Below, in pieces: positions 9,158 to 18,473 of a stretch of 64,000 nt of DNA. Position 1 is the first letter of the stretch. Every line of letters starts with the position of its first letter. Source of the DNA: Spirochaetaceae bacterium (lineage in GTDB: Bacteria > Spirochaetota > Spirochaetia > Treponematales > Treponemataceae); the NCBI GenBank assembly GCA_017618015.1, contig JAFZVC010000026.1:283133-347132 (forward strand), read 5' to 3'. The position numbers and the translations under genes are program-made. A model generated the notes under the pieces. The model made no database searches and was not told where the DNA came from. It was given only the letters and a program-made list of their open reading frames with translations.

Positions 9158-9724
9158 ATGCATATGAAATCCGCTGTAACTGCCGCTCAGTCTGATAATA
9201 AAACAATTTCACACCCTATTCCGGCTGTTTGGAATGCACAAAGCTGTGTACTTATACTCGGTACTATGCCTTCACCCAAAAGCCGCGAAACCGGCTTTTT
9301 CTATATGCATCCGCAAAACCGGTTTTGGACCATTCTTCCTGCTGTCTTCGGCGAAGAACTTTCACTGCCTAACAATTCATCCGACTCTGCCTCAGTCATC
9401 GATGAACGACGTGATTTTCTCTTGAATCACAATATAGCACTTTGGGATGTTCTCGCTTCATGCGAAATCAACGGAGCGGCGGATTCAACAATAAAAAACG
9501 AAGTTCCGAACGACTTCTCCCCGATTTTTGAGAACTCTCAAATTCATCATGTCTTTTGCACAGGAAAAACAGCATACAATCTCTGGAAAAAACACTGCTC
9601 TGCCTTGTATGAAAAACGCTACAATCTTAAAGTTTATTGTCTTCCAAGTACCAGCCCGGCAAACGCTGCCTGGAACAAAGCTCGACTTCTTGAAGCTTAT
9701 CGCGAAATCCTTAAAGCGTTTTAA
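9158..9724 (+). CDS. DNA-deoxyinosine (hypoxanthine) glycosylase, UDG superfamily family 6
   Basis: This base-excision repair enzyme is predicted to remove hypoxanthine produced by adenine deamination. The motif order of the UDG superfamily is visible: LILGTMPSPKSRETGFFYMHPQNRFW (motif 1 region) with an Asn in HPQNRFW, a middle ALWDVLASCEI segment and the C-terminal LPSTSPANAAW loop (motif 2 equivalent). G-T-M-P-S-x-x-S and S-T-S-P-A-N-A are hallmarks of the hypoxanthine-DNA glycosylase group. The product is 188 aa. An alternative start two codons downstream is possible. It lies tail-to-tail with the nucleoside hydrolase, with only 7 bp between stops. Confidence 0.85.
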   Translation: MHMKSAVTAAQSDNKTISHPIPAVWNAQSCVLILGTMPSPKSRETGFFYMHPQNRFWTILPAVFGEELSLPNNSSDSASVIDERRDFLLNHNIALWDVLASCEINGAADSTIKNEVPNDFSPIFENSQIHHVFCTGKTAYNLWKKHCSALYEKRYNLKVYCLPSTSPANAAWNKARLLEAYREILKAF

Positions 9725-9731
9725 CTGGATA

Positions 9732-10640
9732 TTAGCTTCCGTAATTCAGCTGCAGTTTTGCAAAAAAGTCCTCAAGTATGTACCGTGAGTCAGCATCTGT
9801 ATAAATGCGAATAATCGGGTTTCCTTTTCCAAAAGTTGATGAAGTGTCTTCGTTAATGTATGGAGCTTCATGCTCTACGTAATGACCACAATCTGGATTG
9901 AGCGCCACAGCGATAGCTGGAGAGTCACCTAGTGCCCAGCTTTCGCCTTTTGTCCAGCCAGCCCTGGGAGAATTGTTGTATGTAACCATGTTTTCAAAAA
10001 GATGACGACCGATTTTTCCGCACGGATAGACTTTCTGCTGAAGTTCCGCAAGCCCTACTGTTATTGTAGAATAAACCCCAGAAGGGATTAGCCACAAGTT
10101 TTTTGCCTGGCTTAAAATATAATTCGCCGCCGCAATATCATTTCCGGCATTGAACTCGCGCCATGGAAAGTTTTTAAGGCCATGCGTGCCAATCCAAACA
10201 ATCGTCATTTTATCAAGAATTTTTGGGCATTTTTTGACAGCGACGGCAACATTAGTAATCGCACCTTGGCACAGCACAAAAAGAGGTGACACCTCGTCGC
10301 GCAAAGCTTCTTGTATTAGAAAATCAGCGGCGGGAGATACTTTTTCCGTGGCACTATTTGCGAAGTATTCCGCAGGCTTTGCTCCTTCTTCACCCATAAA
10401 AACAGGAACATCAGCTTCCATATCCATAGCGTTAAGAACTGTTTTTATTTCTTCATAGCTTCGCTCGACAGAACCTTCAGTCGCGAAATGCTCTGCAAGA
10501 ATCCCCTTCACCATAAGCTTTGGGCTCATCAAAGCCTGCGCAATAGCAAATGGATCATCTGCCTCACAAGCAGCGTCTGTATCAATTATTACACGCAGTT
10601 TCTTTTCTTGTGGCACATCAAACAAAAGTTTCGATTTCAT
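9732..10640 (-). CDS. Nucleoside hydrolase-like protein
   Basis: This is a purine/pyrimidine ribonucleoside N-glycosidase-like protein of 302 aa. The N-terminal calcium-site motif reads DTDAACEADDPFA, a spaced-out form of the classical DTDxGxDD. GAITNVAVAV and FNAGNDIAAANYIL match the family core, including the N-x-x-x-D ligand region. Near the C-terminus ALGDSPAIAVAL stands where classical enzymes have a catalytic His-Asp-Pro, so the usual His is absent. This fits a divergent subgroup, and the substrate is uncertain. The start was set at MKSKLL because GGGAGG lies 7 nt upstream. It appears monocistronic. Confidence 0.75.
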   Translation of the reverse strand: MKSKLLFDVPQEKKLRVIIDTDAACEADDPFAIAQALMSPKLMVKGILAEHFATEGSVERSYEEIKTVLNAMDMEADVPVFMGEEGAKPAEYFANSATEKVSPAADFLIQEALRDEVSPLFVLCQGAITNVAVAVKKCPKILDKMTIVWIGTHGLKNFPWREFNAGNDIAAANYILSQAKNLWLIPSGVYSTITVGLAELQQKVYPCGKIGRHLFENMVTYNNSPRAGWTKGESWALGDSPAIAVALNPDCGHYVEHEAPYINEDTSSTFGKGNPIIRIYTDADSRYILEDFFAKLQLNYGS

Positions 10641-10745
10641 AAAAAAGCCTCCCATCTGCACCGCATACTATTCTTACAAATATTTTATCATGAATTCAGC
10701 TTCATTGCATTACGGTAATACTTTAATTTTTTTTTAATAAAAATG

Positions 10746-10751
10746 TATAAT
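10746..10751 (+). promoter_or_regulatory. -10 element of recO
   Basis: A perfect TATAAT is followed by 10 nt and the recO ATG, predicting a leader of about 4 nt. An overlapping TATAAA follows directly. No Shine-Dalgarno sequence is present and no good -35 was recognised. Confidence 0.45.
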
Positions 10752-10761
10752 ATAAAATGTA

Positions 10762-11568
10762 ATGGAACGGAATTTTTACACAGACGCGCTTATATTGTCC
10801 TCGCGGATATTCGGGGAAACGAACAGGATTCTCACGCTTCTTACCCCGGATAAAGGCATATTCGACGCGATTCTTTACGGCGGCCGCAAAAGCAAACTGC
10901 GCTCGCTCGCCTCTCCGTTTCATACCGGCAGAATCTGGCTTTACAACGATGAAGCGAAACATTCCGTCAAAATAACTGACTTCGACGTTCAGAAATTCCG
11001 CCCCGCGCTCCACGAAAACCTTTACAAGTCTATGGCAGCCGCCTTTTGCTCGGAACTTCTTATAAAGACACGAGGCGGTAACGAGGACAGCCAATACAGC
11101 GTTCTTTGGGTACTTACGAACGGCTTCCTTGACGGCTTGGAGCTTATAGACGAAAAAGGCGCGGAGCTTGGGCTATTGCGCTTTATTTGGCGTTTTCTCG
11201 CTGTTCAGGGCGAGCAGCCTGATATCAGTTCATGCTGCGTATGCGACACTCCTTTTTGCAGCGACGATATAATTGGCAACAGTGAAAAAAATATGCTATC
11301 ATATACAGCATATTACGATGAGTCAAAACAAGGCTTTTTATGTAATGACTGCTCTGCCGGCATACAGGCAGCTTCTTTCAGGTTTCCGCTTTGTTCGGAA
11401 GCTTGTTCGTATCTTATGGCAGTAAATGAACTTACACCAAAAGAAACAAGGCAGATAATGCTTCACACTGAAAGCGTCCATCAGATGCACGATATTTTGA
11501 TGTATCTTGCTGAAAAATGTGCCGGCTCAAAACTGCAGACATTGGAGTCTGCAAAAGGAATATTGTAA
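10762..11568 (+). CDS. recO: DNA repair protein RecO
   Basis: RecO anneals complementary strands and, with RecR, loads RecA on SSB-coated DNA. The N-terminal OB-fold starts MERNFYTDALILSSRIFGETNRILTLLTP with the typical YGGRKSKLR element. The helical C-terminal half contains a four-Cys zinc site, CCVCDTPFC with CNDC. Length (268 aa) is normal. recJ follows 63 bp downstream on the same strand, giving a recombination pair. No Shine-Dalgarno sequence precedes the ATG, which sits just after a TATAAT. Confidence 0.92.
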   Translation: MERNFYTDALILSSRIFGETNRILTLLTPDKGIFDAILYGGRKSKLRSLASPFHTGRIWLYNDEAKHSVKITDFDVQKFRPALHENLYKSMAAAFCSELLIKTRGGNEDSQYSVLWVLTNGFLDGLELIDEKGAELGLLRFIWRFLAVQGEQPDISSCCVCDTPFCSDDIIGNSEKNMLSYTAYYDESKQGFLCNDCSAGIQAASFRFPLCSEACSYLMAVNELTPKETRQIMLHTESVHQMHDILMYLAEKCAGSKLQTLESAKGIL

Positions 11569-11631
11569 AAAAGATCCCGGAATAAATTTGGGATGACGCG
11601 CGACTCGTTCGGGAGGGGAAAATAAAAAAAA

Positions 11632-13782
11632 ATGTCTGAATGGAATAAAAAATCAGTTGCTAAAGAAATAATCCACGAACTTAACGAACACTATGGCTGT
11701 GACCTGCTCACTTCCTCAATTCTTGCAAGACGCCAGGTTATAAAAGGCAAAGACATCCTTTATTACATGGAAGATGACAAGCGTTTTCTTCACAACCCGT
11801 TCCTTTTTTCACAGATGGAGGATGCCGTAGACCGCATTCTTGATGCCGCAGAAGAAAAAGAGAAAGTTCTTGTTTTCGGTGACCGTGACGTTGATGGAAT
11901 TACAAGCACTACATTGCTTTACGAGTATCTTATATCACTCGGGATAGACGCGAGCTGGAAAGTTCCTTCTGGCGACGAACAGTACGGACTTACGATAAAG
12001 GCAGTCGAAGACTTTGCTGCGGCTTATGGAACGCTCATAATAACCGTTGACTGCGGTATACGGAACAACGCAGAGATTGCAAAAGCAGCCGAGCTTGGAA
12101 TAGACGTAATCGTTCTTGACCACCATGAGCCGCCTGAAGAAATCCCTTCTCCGGCTATAATCATCGATCCAAAAACAGAGGATTCCGGCTATCCTTTTGA
12201 CGGAATATCAGGCTGCGCCGTTGTTTACAAACTGCTTACAGCGCTTCGTTTCGCACGGACAGAGCTCTACAAGCAGGAAATCTGCCTTTTGAACGTGCGG
12301 CCTGTAAACGATGCGTTTATCGTTGACTGCATTAAAACGCAGAACATGGCTGAAAAAGAGCGGCTTTCAGAGACATTCGTGCCGGGCATCGTTAAAATAA
12401 CGCAAACACGGCTTCCTGATTTTCTTAGAGGACAGCAGATATTCACATGGGATGCCCCGCTCCAGAAAAAACTTCTTGCGAAGATTTTCGGGAATGGTGC
12501 TGAATTCAACTTTCTTGATTTACGCACTGAATTCGGAACGATAATGCCTTCCGCGGCTTCCGCAAGCTTGCTTCGTCTTGCAGGAACCTCGAAAATCGCG
12601 CGTTATAAAGACGAACCTTCTTCCGAAATCGACACATTCTTCAACCTGTATGTGACTTTCGTCCAAATAAAGACAAACGACAAAAAGAACGCTCTTCGGG
12701 ATGAACACGAGCTTCAGCTTGTCGCGCTTGCGGCAATTGCCGATATTATGCCGTTACGCGATGAAAATCGTATTCTCGTTCGGCAAGGGCTCGCTTCAAT
12801 AAATAAGGGGAATATCCGTCCAGGGCTAATGGAACTGCTCAGCAAAAACAACATGCTCGGCAAAAAAATAAGCTCGTATGACCTTTCGTGGAACGTCACC
12901 CCGATACTCAACTCTGCAGGACGAAAAGGCGAGCCCGAAACTGCAATAAAGCTTTTTACAGCAAAAGATGCGAATGAACGCAATGCTGCCGCGGACAGGC
13001 TTCTTGAACTTAACAAAGAGCGGCGTGCGAAAACTGATGAAGCAACTTCAATCGCAAAAGTTGTGGCTGGTGATAATTTCGAAAGGTTCTCGCAAAAACT
13101 CGCCGTCGCATACGATGAGCGTCTCGACAGAGGCGTTACGGGACTTACTGCAGGAAAACTCACTGGCATTTTCAAAACACCTGCCATCGTAATTGCAAAG
13201 CTCGGCGACGACAAGGTTATTGGCTCAATCCGCTCACCAAGCAGCAGCGACGGCGAAAAAGGATATGACGTAACTTCTTTTTTCGACATGCTCGACGATT
13301 TAACGGAATTATATGGCGGTCACAAATTCGCCGCCGGATTCACTTTGCAGAAAAAAGATTTGGACACGTTCCTTTCACGGCTTGAAAACTTTTCGAAGGC
13401 AATGGAACTCCCAGATTTAATGCATGAAACGATAAACATAGACGCTGAACTTCCCGAAAAATATATTAACCCGGATCTTCTGAAACTTGTTGACCGTCTT
13501 GAACCATATGGCGAAGCAAACCCGCAGCTCATTTTCATGTCGAAAGGCTTGCGAATTCTCCAAGCCGATGTTATGGGTAGGACGGAACGAATGCATCTTA
13601 AGCTTACACTTGGCGTAGGAAGAACAAAGTGGCCGGCCATTTATTGGGGAGCTTCCGAGCGGTTGAAACGCGATTTCGATACTGGCGACAAGATTGATAT
13701 CTTGTATCAGATTAACCGCAACACTTTCAACGGCTTAGAAACACCCCAGATGATTATAGTGGATGCTCATAAATCGGAGTGA
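11632..13782 (+). CDS. recJ: Single-stranded-DNA-specific exonuclease RecJ with large insert
   Basis: RecJ degrades single-stranded DNA 5'-to-3' in recombination and mismatch or base-excision repair. The DHH motifs are FGDRDVDGITST (residues 82-93), TVDCGI, and LDHHEPP (DHH at 163-165). The VALAAIADIMPL motif (363-375) and the DHHA1 element YGGHKFAAGFTL follow, then an OB-like tail. At 716 aa it is ~140 aa longer than E. coli RecJ because of an insert at about residues 205-355, between DHH motifs. That insert holds FTWDAPLQKKLLAKIFG and NFLDLRTEFG. GGGAGGGG precedes the start. Four bases separate its stop from the M23 peptidase start. Confidence 0.92.
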   Translation: MSEWNKKSVAKEIIHELNEHYGCDLLTSSILARRQVIKGKDILYYMEDDKRFLHNPFLFSQMEDAVDRILDAAEEKEKVLVFGDRDVDGITSTTLLYEYLISLGIDASWKVPSGDEQYGLTIKAVEDFAAAYGTLIITVDCGIRNNAEIAKAAELGIDVIVLDHHEPPEEIPSPAIIIDPKTEDSGYPFDGISGCAVVYKLLTALRFARTELYKQEICLLNVRPVNDAFIVDCIKTQNMAEKERLSETFVPGIVKITQTRLPDFLRGQQIFTWDAPLQKKLLAKIFGNGAEFNFLDLRTEFGTIMPSAASASLLRLAGTSKIARYKDEPSSEIDTFFNLYVTFVQIKTNDKKNALRDEHELQLVALAAIADIMPLRDENRILVRQGLASINKGNIRPGLMELLSKNNMLGKKISSYDLSWNVTPILNSAGRKGEPETAIKLFTAKDANERNAAADRLLELNKERRAKTDEATSIAKVVAGDNFERFSQKLAVAYDERLDRGVTGLTAGKLTGIFKTPAIVIAKLGDDKVIGSIRSPSSSDGEKGYDVTSFFDMLDDLTELYGGHKFAAGFTLQKKDLDTFLSRLENFSKAMELPDLMHETINIDAELPEKYINPDLLKLVDRLEPYGEANPQLIFMSKGLRILQADVMGRTERMHLKLTLGVGRTKWPAIYWGASERLKRDFDTGDKIDILYQINRNTFNGLETPQMIIVDAHKSE

Positions 13783-13785
13783 AAT

Positions 13786-14757
13786 ATGTTTTTCAAAAAC
13801 AGTTCTAAAAAGCTTTTAGCTTTTATTTTATTAGCGGCTGTTCTTTATGCATGTGTAGCGAGAGTCAAAGTGTCAAAAGGCCCGGAGTTTTACTTCATGG
13901 CGGAATACCAAGAAGAATCAGCACCTGGCGATATCGTTTATCTTACGGTAACAGTCGGAAAGCTCTCTGACGGCACTTTGATACTGCCGGGAGATCCTCA
14001 TATAAAGCTTATTCGCAACTCGACAGGTAAAAGTCCGGGAGAGACTGACTTGTACTTGGTTAACGATTCTCTTGGCGTTCTTTTTGGAGCGATACCCCTT
14101 TCGACATGGCTTGAAAAAGGCGAATTCACACTCGTTTACACATACAAAGACACAGCAGGCACATCACACGAAGAAAACTATCCTATCGTTGTTAATCCCA
14201 AAGAATTCATTAACGAGGATATTCCTCTAAATGCCACTAACACAGCAATCCGTACCGATACATCTTCAACCAAAGTAGCACAGATAGACAGGCTCAACGA
14301 AGTTCTTGGAAAAGTTAACGCAGATACGAATTATTACGATGGATGCTTCATTCAGCCTGTTGATTCACAGCGCCGAACTTCCTTTTTTGGCGACAGGCGC
14401 ACATATGTGTATAACACTGGAACAAGATCAGTTTCTGAGCATTACGGAATAGACTTTGGTGTACCAACCGGTACACCTGTTAAAGCTTGTGGAAGCGGAA
14501 AAGTCGTGCTTGCGGAAAACCGTATTTCAACAGGCTGGTCAATCGTCATAGAGCATCTTCCGGGGCTTTACAGTCTTTACTACCACATGGATTCGCTCGT
14601 AGCTAAAGAAGGCGATATCGTAAAACAAGGCGATTTAATCGGAAAATCAGGCGCGACGGGATTAGCGACGGGGCCACATCTTCATTGGGAGATACGGCTC
14701 AGAGGCTCAGCGGTCAATCCTGATTATTTCAAAGAGATTCAGCTTTTCCGCCCGTAA
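13786..14757 (+). CDS. M23 family metallopeptidase lipoprotein (LytM/murein endopeptidase type)
   Basis: A lipoprotein signal with lipobox LYAC (Cys at residue 23) is followed by ~160 residues of extracytoplasmic beta-type sequence and a C-terminal M23 domain. The M23 zinc ligands are visible in HYGIDFGVPTGTPV (H and D) and GPHLHWEIR (HxH), with the VVIEH-like core and YYHMDSL. It probably cleaves peptidoglycan cross-links and is anchored to a membrane facing the periplasm. The start has GGAG 6 nt upstream (in the recJ stop region), so it is probably cotranscribed with recJ. The gene is convergent with ligA. Confidence 0.88.
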   Translation: MFFKNSSKKLLAFILLAAVLYACVARVKVSKGPEFYFMAEYQEESAPGDIVYLTVTVGKLSDGTLILPGDPHIKLIRNSTGKSPGETDLYLVNDSLGVLFGAIPLSTWLEKGEFTLVYTYKDTAGTSHEENYPIVVNPKEFINEDIPLNATNTAIRTDTSSTKVAQIDRLNEVLGKVNADTNYYDGCFIQPVDSQRRTSFFGDRRTYVYNTGTRSVSEHYGIDFGVPTGTPVKACGSGKVVLAENRISTGWSIVIEHLPGLYSLYYHMDSLVAKEGDIVKQGDLIGKSGATGLATGPHLHWEIRLRGSAVNPDYFKEIQLFRP

Positions 14758-14759
14758 GT

Positions 14760-14779
14760 TTAGGCTACGCACTGCCTAA
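14760..14779. terminator. Weak hairpin between convergent M23 peptidase and ligA
   Basis: A 6-bp stem, TTAGGC/GCCTAA (14760-14765 with 14774-14779), fills the 22-bp gap between the two stop codons. It lacks a proper U-tract in either direction, so it is only a possible weak bidirectional terminator. Confidence 0.3.
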
Positions 14780-16780
14780 TTATTGTATTTTACCGGCTTC
14801 CACGTTAATCATCGATAGGAATGTCTTTTCATCAATTACTGGAATGCCCAGCTGGGCGGCTTTTTTGTTTTTGGAAGATCCGGATGATGTGTCGTTAGTT
14901 ACGAGATAGCTCAAATCCTTTACAACAGACGATTTTGCAGAACCACCTAACGCCTTTACTTTCGCTTCTGCTTCTGACCGCTTAATCGTGTATAACTCGC
15001 CTGTGAAACAGAACGATTTGCCCGCGAGAATCCCTTGTCCAGCAAAATGCTGCTCGATCTCGATTATCTTTCCATCAATAAGCTTCCGTATCTCCGCCTC
15101 GTTTTCCTTAAGCCCTTCTACAAGCGTCTTCGCAGTTATCTCCGCGAACATATAAACGGAAGCAATGTCCTCTACCGAAGCGGAAAGCAGCTTCTCAATC
15201 GAATCGTACCCGGCATCGACAAGCTTCTCTATCATCGTCTCACCGATGCCTTCAATATCAAGTCCAGCGATAAACTGCGCCAAAGTCATTTTGCGGCTTT
15301 TCTCAATTGAAGCAAGGACTTTCCGTGCACCTAGAGATACTTTCTCTTTCTCGATGCTGTCATCGTTAAGGAAATAGCGCGTAAGCCTCTCTTCCGTAAG
15401 GGTATAAATGTCACTTATCGACTTAAGCTCGCCGGAATCGAATAAGTTTTTTATGAGCGTACTGCCAAAATCGCGTATGTCGATTACAGAAATCCACTTT
15501 TCTAGCTGATGGTGAAGCCGTTTCGGACATGCCGGATTCGGGCAATAAAGCCTTGAACCTTCGTTTTTAAGCGTAGTTCCGCACGTACCGCATTTTTCAG
15601 GCATTGCCACATCGCGCAAATTAGTATCAGAAAAAAGCTCTCCAAGCGAACTATCCTGTTCTCCATCCTCGTGAATCACATATTCTATTTTCGGGATAAT
15701 CTCTCCGCGCTTTGTAACGACGACTTTGCTCCCGATTTTAAGTCCCAGATTCTTTATTGTGTCAGGATTTGCAAGGCTTGCGCGCGAAACTTTCGTTCCG
15801 GCAAGCTCAACCGTGTCAAACTCGGCTATCGGCGTGTATGTTACGCCGTTCTCGTTCCAAATAATATTCCGTACAGTAGATATGGCTTCTTCCAAACTGA
15901 ACTTGAACGCAATTTGCTTGTCAGGGCGGTTTCTTCTCGCGTCCTCCAAGTCAATCTCTCTGTTTTTAATAACAAGACCGTCAATGTCGTAATCAAGCGA
16001 CGGACGGATTTCCATAACTTTGACGCGATAATCAATGACATCCTGCGGTGTTTTGCAGATCTCTACAGGAACTGTGTTGAAGCCGGCAGTATCGAGCCAT
16101 TCCATCTTTTCTTTTTCGTCATTAAAAGGATATGGAAGTCCCATTGTGTTCGTGAAAAAAGCGTCGTAGCAAATAACTTCAAGATGCTCACTGCCCTCGC
16201 CGTTCTTGCGCTTCATAAGACCGTTCGCCGCATTCCTGCAGTTAGCTTTGTCGCTGAACAACTCTTTATGAACTTTATGGGACATTATAACTTCACCGCG
16301 AACACCGCCTGTAAACGGTGCAGGAAGATAATTGACGACGCCTTTCATCTTTCGGACGTTACGCGTAATATCATCGCCTATATGACCATCGCCGCGCGTA
16401 ACAGCCTTTGTGAAGATGCCTGACTCATACTGAAGCTCCAGGCTTGCGCCGTCAAGCTTATATTCAACAAGATATTCGGGGTATATATGTTTTTGTGCCC
16501 ATGAAAGGAACTGCTCCGGGTCTGCGGCTTTTTCCTGGCTTCCCATCGGAATAAGATGCTCGGCTTTATCAAAAATGCCGCCTTCTGCTGATTCGTCTGA
16601 AATATCAGAGCCTACTTTTTGCAAAACCGGATTCTCAGGGTCAAGCTTCTTCAGCTCATCCCAAAGAGCGTCAAACTCAGCATCGGATATCTCGCCCTCA
16701 CCCTGATAATATGATTTTTGGTATTTTTTGATTTTTTCTGCAAGTTCGTCTATATATGCTTTTTGTGAATCGTCTTTCAT
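14780..16780 (-). CDS. ligA: NAD-dependent DNA ligase LigA
   Basis: LigA seals nicks in replication and repair using NAD. The nucleotidyl-transfer motif is EYKLDGASLEL (KxDG lysine), and RGDGHIGDDITRN, an OB region and the four-Cys zinc finger (CGTCGTTL...CPNPACPKR) follow. The helix-hairpin-helix stretch has FIAGLDIEGIGETM, and the C-terminal BRCT domain contains GKSFCFTGEL. At 666 aa it is full length. No Shine-Dalgarno sequence precedes the ATG, and a TATAAT ends exactly 6 nt upstream. It is transcribed alone, convergent with the M23 peptidase. Confidence 0.96.
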   Translation of the reverse strand: MKDDSQKAYIDELAEKIKKYQKSYYQGEGEISDAEFDALWDELKKLDPENPVLQKVGSDISDESAEGGIFDKAEHLIPMGSQEKAADPEQFLSWAQKHIYPEYLVEYKLDGASLELQYESGIFTKAVTRGDGHIGDDITRNVRKMKGVVNYLPAPFTGGVRGEVIMSHKVHKELFSDKANCRNAANGLMKRKNGEGSEHLEVICYDAFFTNTMGLPYPFNDEKEKMEWLDTAGFNTVPVEICKTPQDVIDYRVKVMEIRPSLDYDIDGLVIKNREIDLEDARRNRPDKQIAFKFSLEEAISTVRNIIWNENGVTYTPIAEFDTVELAGTKVSRASLANPDTIKNLGLKIGSKVVVTKRGEIIPKIEYVIHEDGEQDSSLGELFSDTNLRDVAMPEKCGTCGTTLKNEGSRLYCPNPACPKRLHHQLEKWISVIDIRDFGSTLIKNLFDSGELKSISDIYTLTEERLTRYFLNDDSIEKEKVSLGARKVLASIEKSRKMTLAQFIAGLDIEGIGETMIEKLVDAGYDSIEKLLSASVEDIASVYMFAEITAKTLVEGLKENEAEIRKLIDGKIIEIEQHFAGQGILAGKSFCFTGELYTIKRSEAEAKVKALGGSAKSSVVKDLSYLVTNDTSSGSSKNKKAAQLGIPVIDEKTFLSMINVEAGKIQ

Positions 16781-16786
16781 AACTCG

Positions 16787-16814
16787 ATTATATCAGATTC
16801 ACACGGAAAAGCAA
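16787..16814 (-). promoter_or_regulatory. ligA promoter (leaderless layout)
   Basis: TTGCTT (16814-16809), a 16-bp spacer and a perfect TATAAT (16792-16787) are followed by CGAGTT and the ATG. The predicted +1 is the A of the start codon. Confidence 0.6.
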
Positions 16815-16831
16815 CTTTGCACAGAAAAGCA

Positions 16832-16874
16832 AAAAGCCCGAAATCCGTCGTTTTCTGGCGAAAATCGGGCTTTT
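16832..16874 (-). terminator. Rho-independent terminator downstream of tpiA
   Basis: Ten-base arms AAAAGCCCGA (16832-16841) and TCGGGCTTTT (16865-16874) form a stem whose minus-strand product ends in a U-rich run. It lies ~40 bp after the tpiA stop and ahead of the ligA promoter, so tpiA transcription should end here. Confidence 0.8.
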
Positions 16875-16916
16875 GTTTATTCCGCAAAAAATTGTCGCGG
16901 CGGTAAAAAGCTAAAC

Positions 16917-17672
16917 TTATTTCTTGTATGTCTTGCAGATAGCTTCGAAAGAAGCAACCTTAAGAGCAGCACCGCCGATAAGTCCACCGTCAATGTCTTC
17001 TTTTGCAAGAAGGTCAGCTGCGTTCTCTGGCTTCATTGATCCACCGTACTGGATAACAACTTCGTCAGCAACAGCCTTGCTGTAAAGCTTTGCGATGTGG
17101 TCGCGGCAGAACTTGTGGATAGCTTCTGCATCGTCTGGAGTAGCTGTCTTTCCTGTTCCGATAGCCCAAACTGGCTCGTAAGCGATTGTTACGTTCTTCA
17201 TCTGCTCTGCTGTTACGCCAGAGAGACCTGCTGAAAGCTGGAATGCGCAAACTTTCTCTGCGTTTCCTGCCTCGCGGTCAGAAAGAAGCTCGCCGATGCA
17301 AAGTACAACTTCAAGTCCCTGCTCAAGTGCGCGGAGAACTTTCTTGTTGATGAGCTCGTCGCTCTCACCAATTTCGTGGCGGCGCTCTGAGTGACCAAGG
17401 ATAACAGCCTGGCAGCCGATGTCCTTAAGCATTTCGCAAGAAACTTCACCTGTGTGTGCGCCGTTTCCTGTAGCAGCTACGTCCTGAGCTGCGAGAAGGA
17501 TATTTGAACCTTTAACAACCTGTGCTACTGCATCAAGGTAAACATAAGGTACACCAATCATGTACTTGTTTTTTCCGTCTTTAAGAGCTTCAACAAGGCC
17601 TTTTGCGAGCTCTACAGCCTCTGCCTTGTTCTTGTTCATTTTCCAGTTACCGGCGATATACGTCTTTCTCAT
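16917..17672 (-). CDS. tpiA: Triosephosphate isomerase
   Basis: TpiA interconverts dihydroxyacetone phosphate and glyceraldehyde 3-phosphate in glycolysis. The N-terminus MRKTYIAGNWKMNK carries the Asn and catalytic Lys; the electrophilic His is in ILGHSERR and the general base Glu in AYEPVWAIGTG. The phosphate-gripping YGGS and GGLIGGAAL ends are intact. Length (251 aa) is standard. AAGGAG precedes the ATG at normal spacing. It has its own terminator and no close neighbour, so it is likely monocistronic. Confidence 0.97.
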   Translation of the reverse strand: MRKTYIAGNWKMNKNKAEAVELAKGLVEALKDGKNKYMIGVPYVYLDAVAQVVKGSNILLAAQDVAATGNGAHTGEVSCEMLKDIGCQAVILGHSERRHEIGESDELINKKVLRALEQGLEVVLCIGELLSDREAGNAEKVCAFQLSAGLSGVTAEQMKNVTIAYEPVWAIGTGKTATPDDAEAIHKFCRDHIAKLYSKAVADEVVIQYGGSMKPENAADLLAKEDIDGGLIGGAALKVASFEAICKTYKK

Positions 17673-17780
17673 ATATGTCTCCTTATAAAACTTTACGTCG
17701 TTTTATATGTGAATTTGATAATGAAATAGTAGCGAATTCCGCAAAGAAATTCAATAATAACGGAAAACGCTTTCGCCAAC

Positions 17781-18470
17781 CTAAACTCTCTCGAACATGA
17801 GTTCGGAAATTACGCGCTCGGCGTTTTTGCCCTTCCGTTCGAACTTCGTTTCTGGCCGCCATTCCTGATGTGGAGCAAAACCCTCATATCTGTTTTTAAT
17901 TCCTTCTGTCGCTGTAAGTTCTTCTAGCGCGAACTCCGCGTATGGAAGCCAGTCCGTCACGAAATAAAGGTATCCGCCTTTTTTAAGCTTGCTCGCGATT
18001 AGGTCCGTGCGCGGTCGCTGTACGAGCCGCCTTTTATGATGCTTTTTCTTTGGCCATGGGTCCGGAAAAAAGATGTGGAACGCATCGACAGATGAATCGG
18101 GTATCATATACTTTAGTACGTCCATCGCGTCATGTTCGACTATGCGTAGATTTGTAAGCCCCAAATCGCGTATATCGCCAAGCAGCTTTCCGACGCCTGG
18201 CGTATGAACTTCAAGACCAAGATAGTTTTTGTCCGGGTTTTCAGAAGCGATGATACCTGTTGCTTTTCCCATTCCGAACCCTATCTCGACTGTCACCGGC
18301 TTTTCGTTGCCGAACAAAGCCGTAAAATCAATCTGCTCCTCTTTATAAGGCACGCACCATTTTGCTGAAAGTGTTTCGTAATCCCTTCTCTGTGCGTCGG
18401 TCATGCGTCCTGCACGCATAACAAAAGTATGGACGGTACGCATCATAACATCAGTTTTTTCTTGTTCCAT
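17781..18470 (-). CDS. trmB: tRNA (guanine-N7-)-methyltransferase TrmB
   Basis: TrmB makes m7G46 in the variable loop of tRNAs. The SAM-binding motif [12 protein letters not shown] and the family signature [18 protein letters not shown] are clear, and the C-terminal YFVTDW and [16 protein letters not shown] complete the domain. Length is 229 aa; alternative in-frame ATGs exist within the first ~22 residues. It starts 3 bp after the stop of the upstream lipoprotein gene, so it is the third gene of a minus-strand operon beginning near 20284. Confidence 0.93.
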   Translation of the reverse strand: MEQEKTDVMMRTVHTFVMRAGRMTDAQRRDYETLSAKWCVPYKEEQIDFTALFGNEKPVTVEIGFGMGKATGIIASENPDKNYLGLEVHTPGVGKLLGDIRDLGLTNLRIVEHDAMDVLKYMIPDSSVDAFHIFFPDPWPKKKHHKRRLVQRPRTDLIASKLKKGGYLYFVTDWLPYAEFALEELTATEGIKNRYEGFAPHQEWRPETKFERKGKNAERVISELMFERV

Positions 18471-18473
18471 TTT

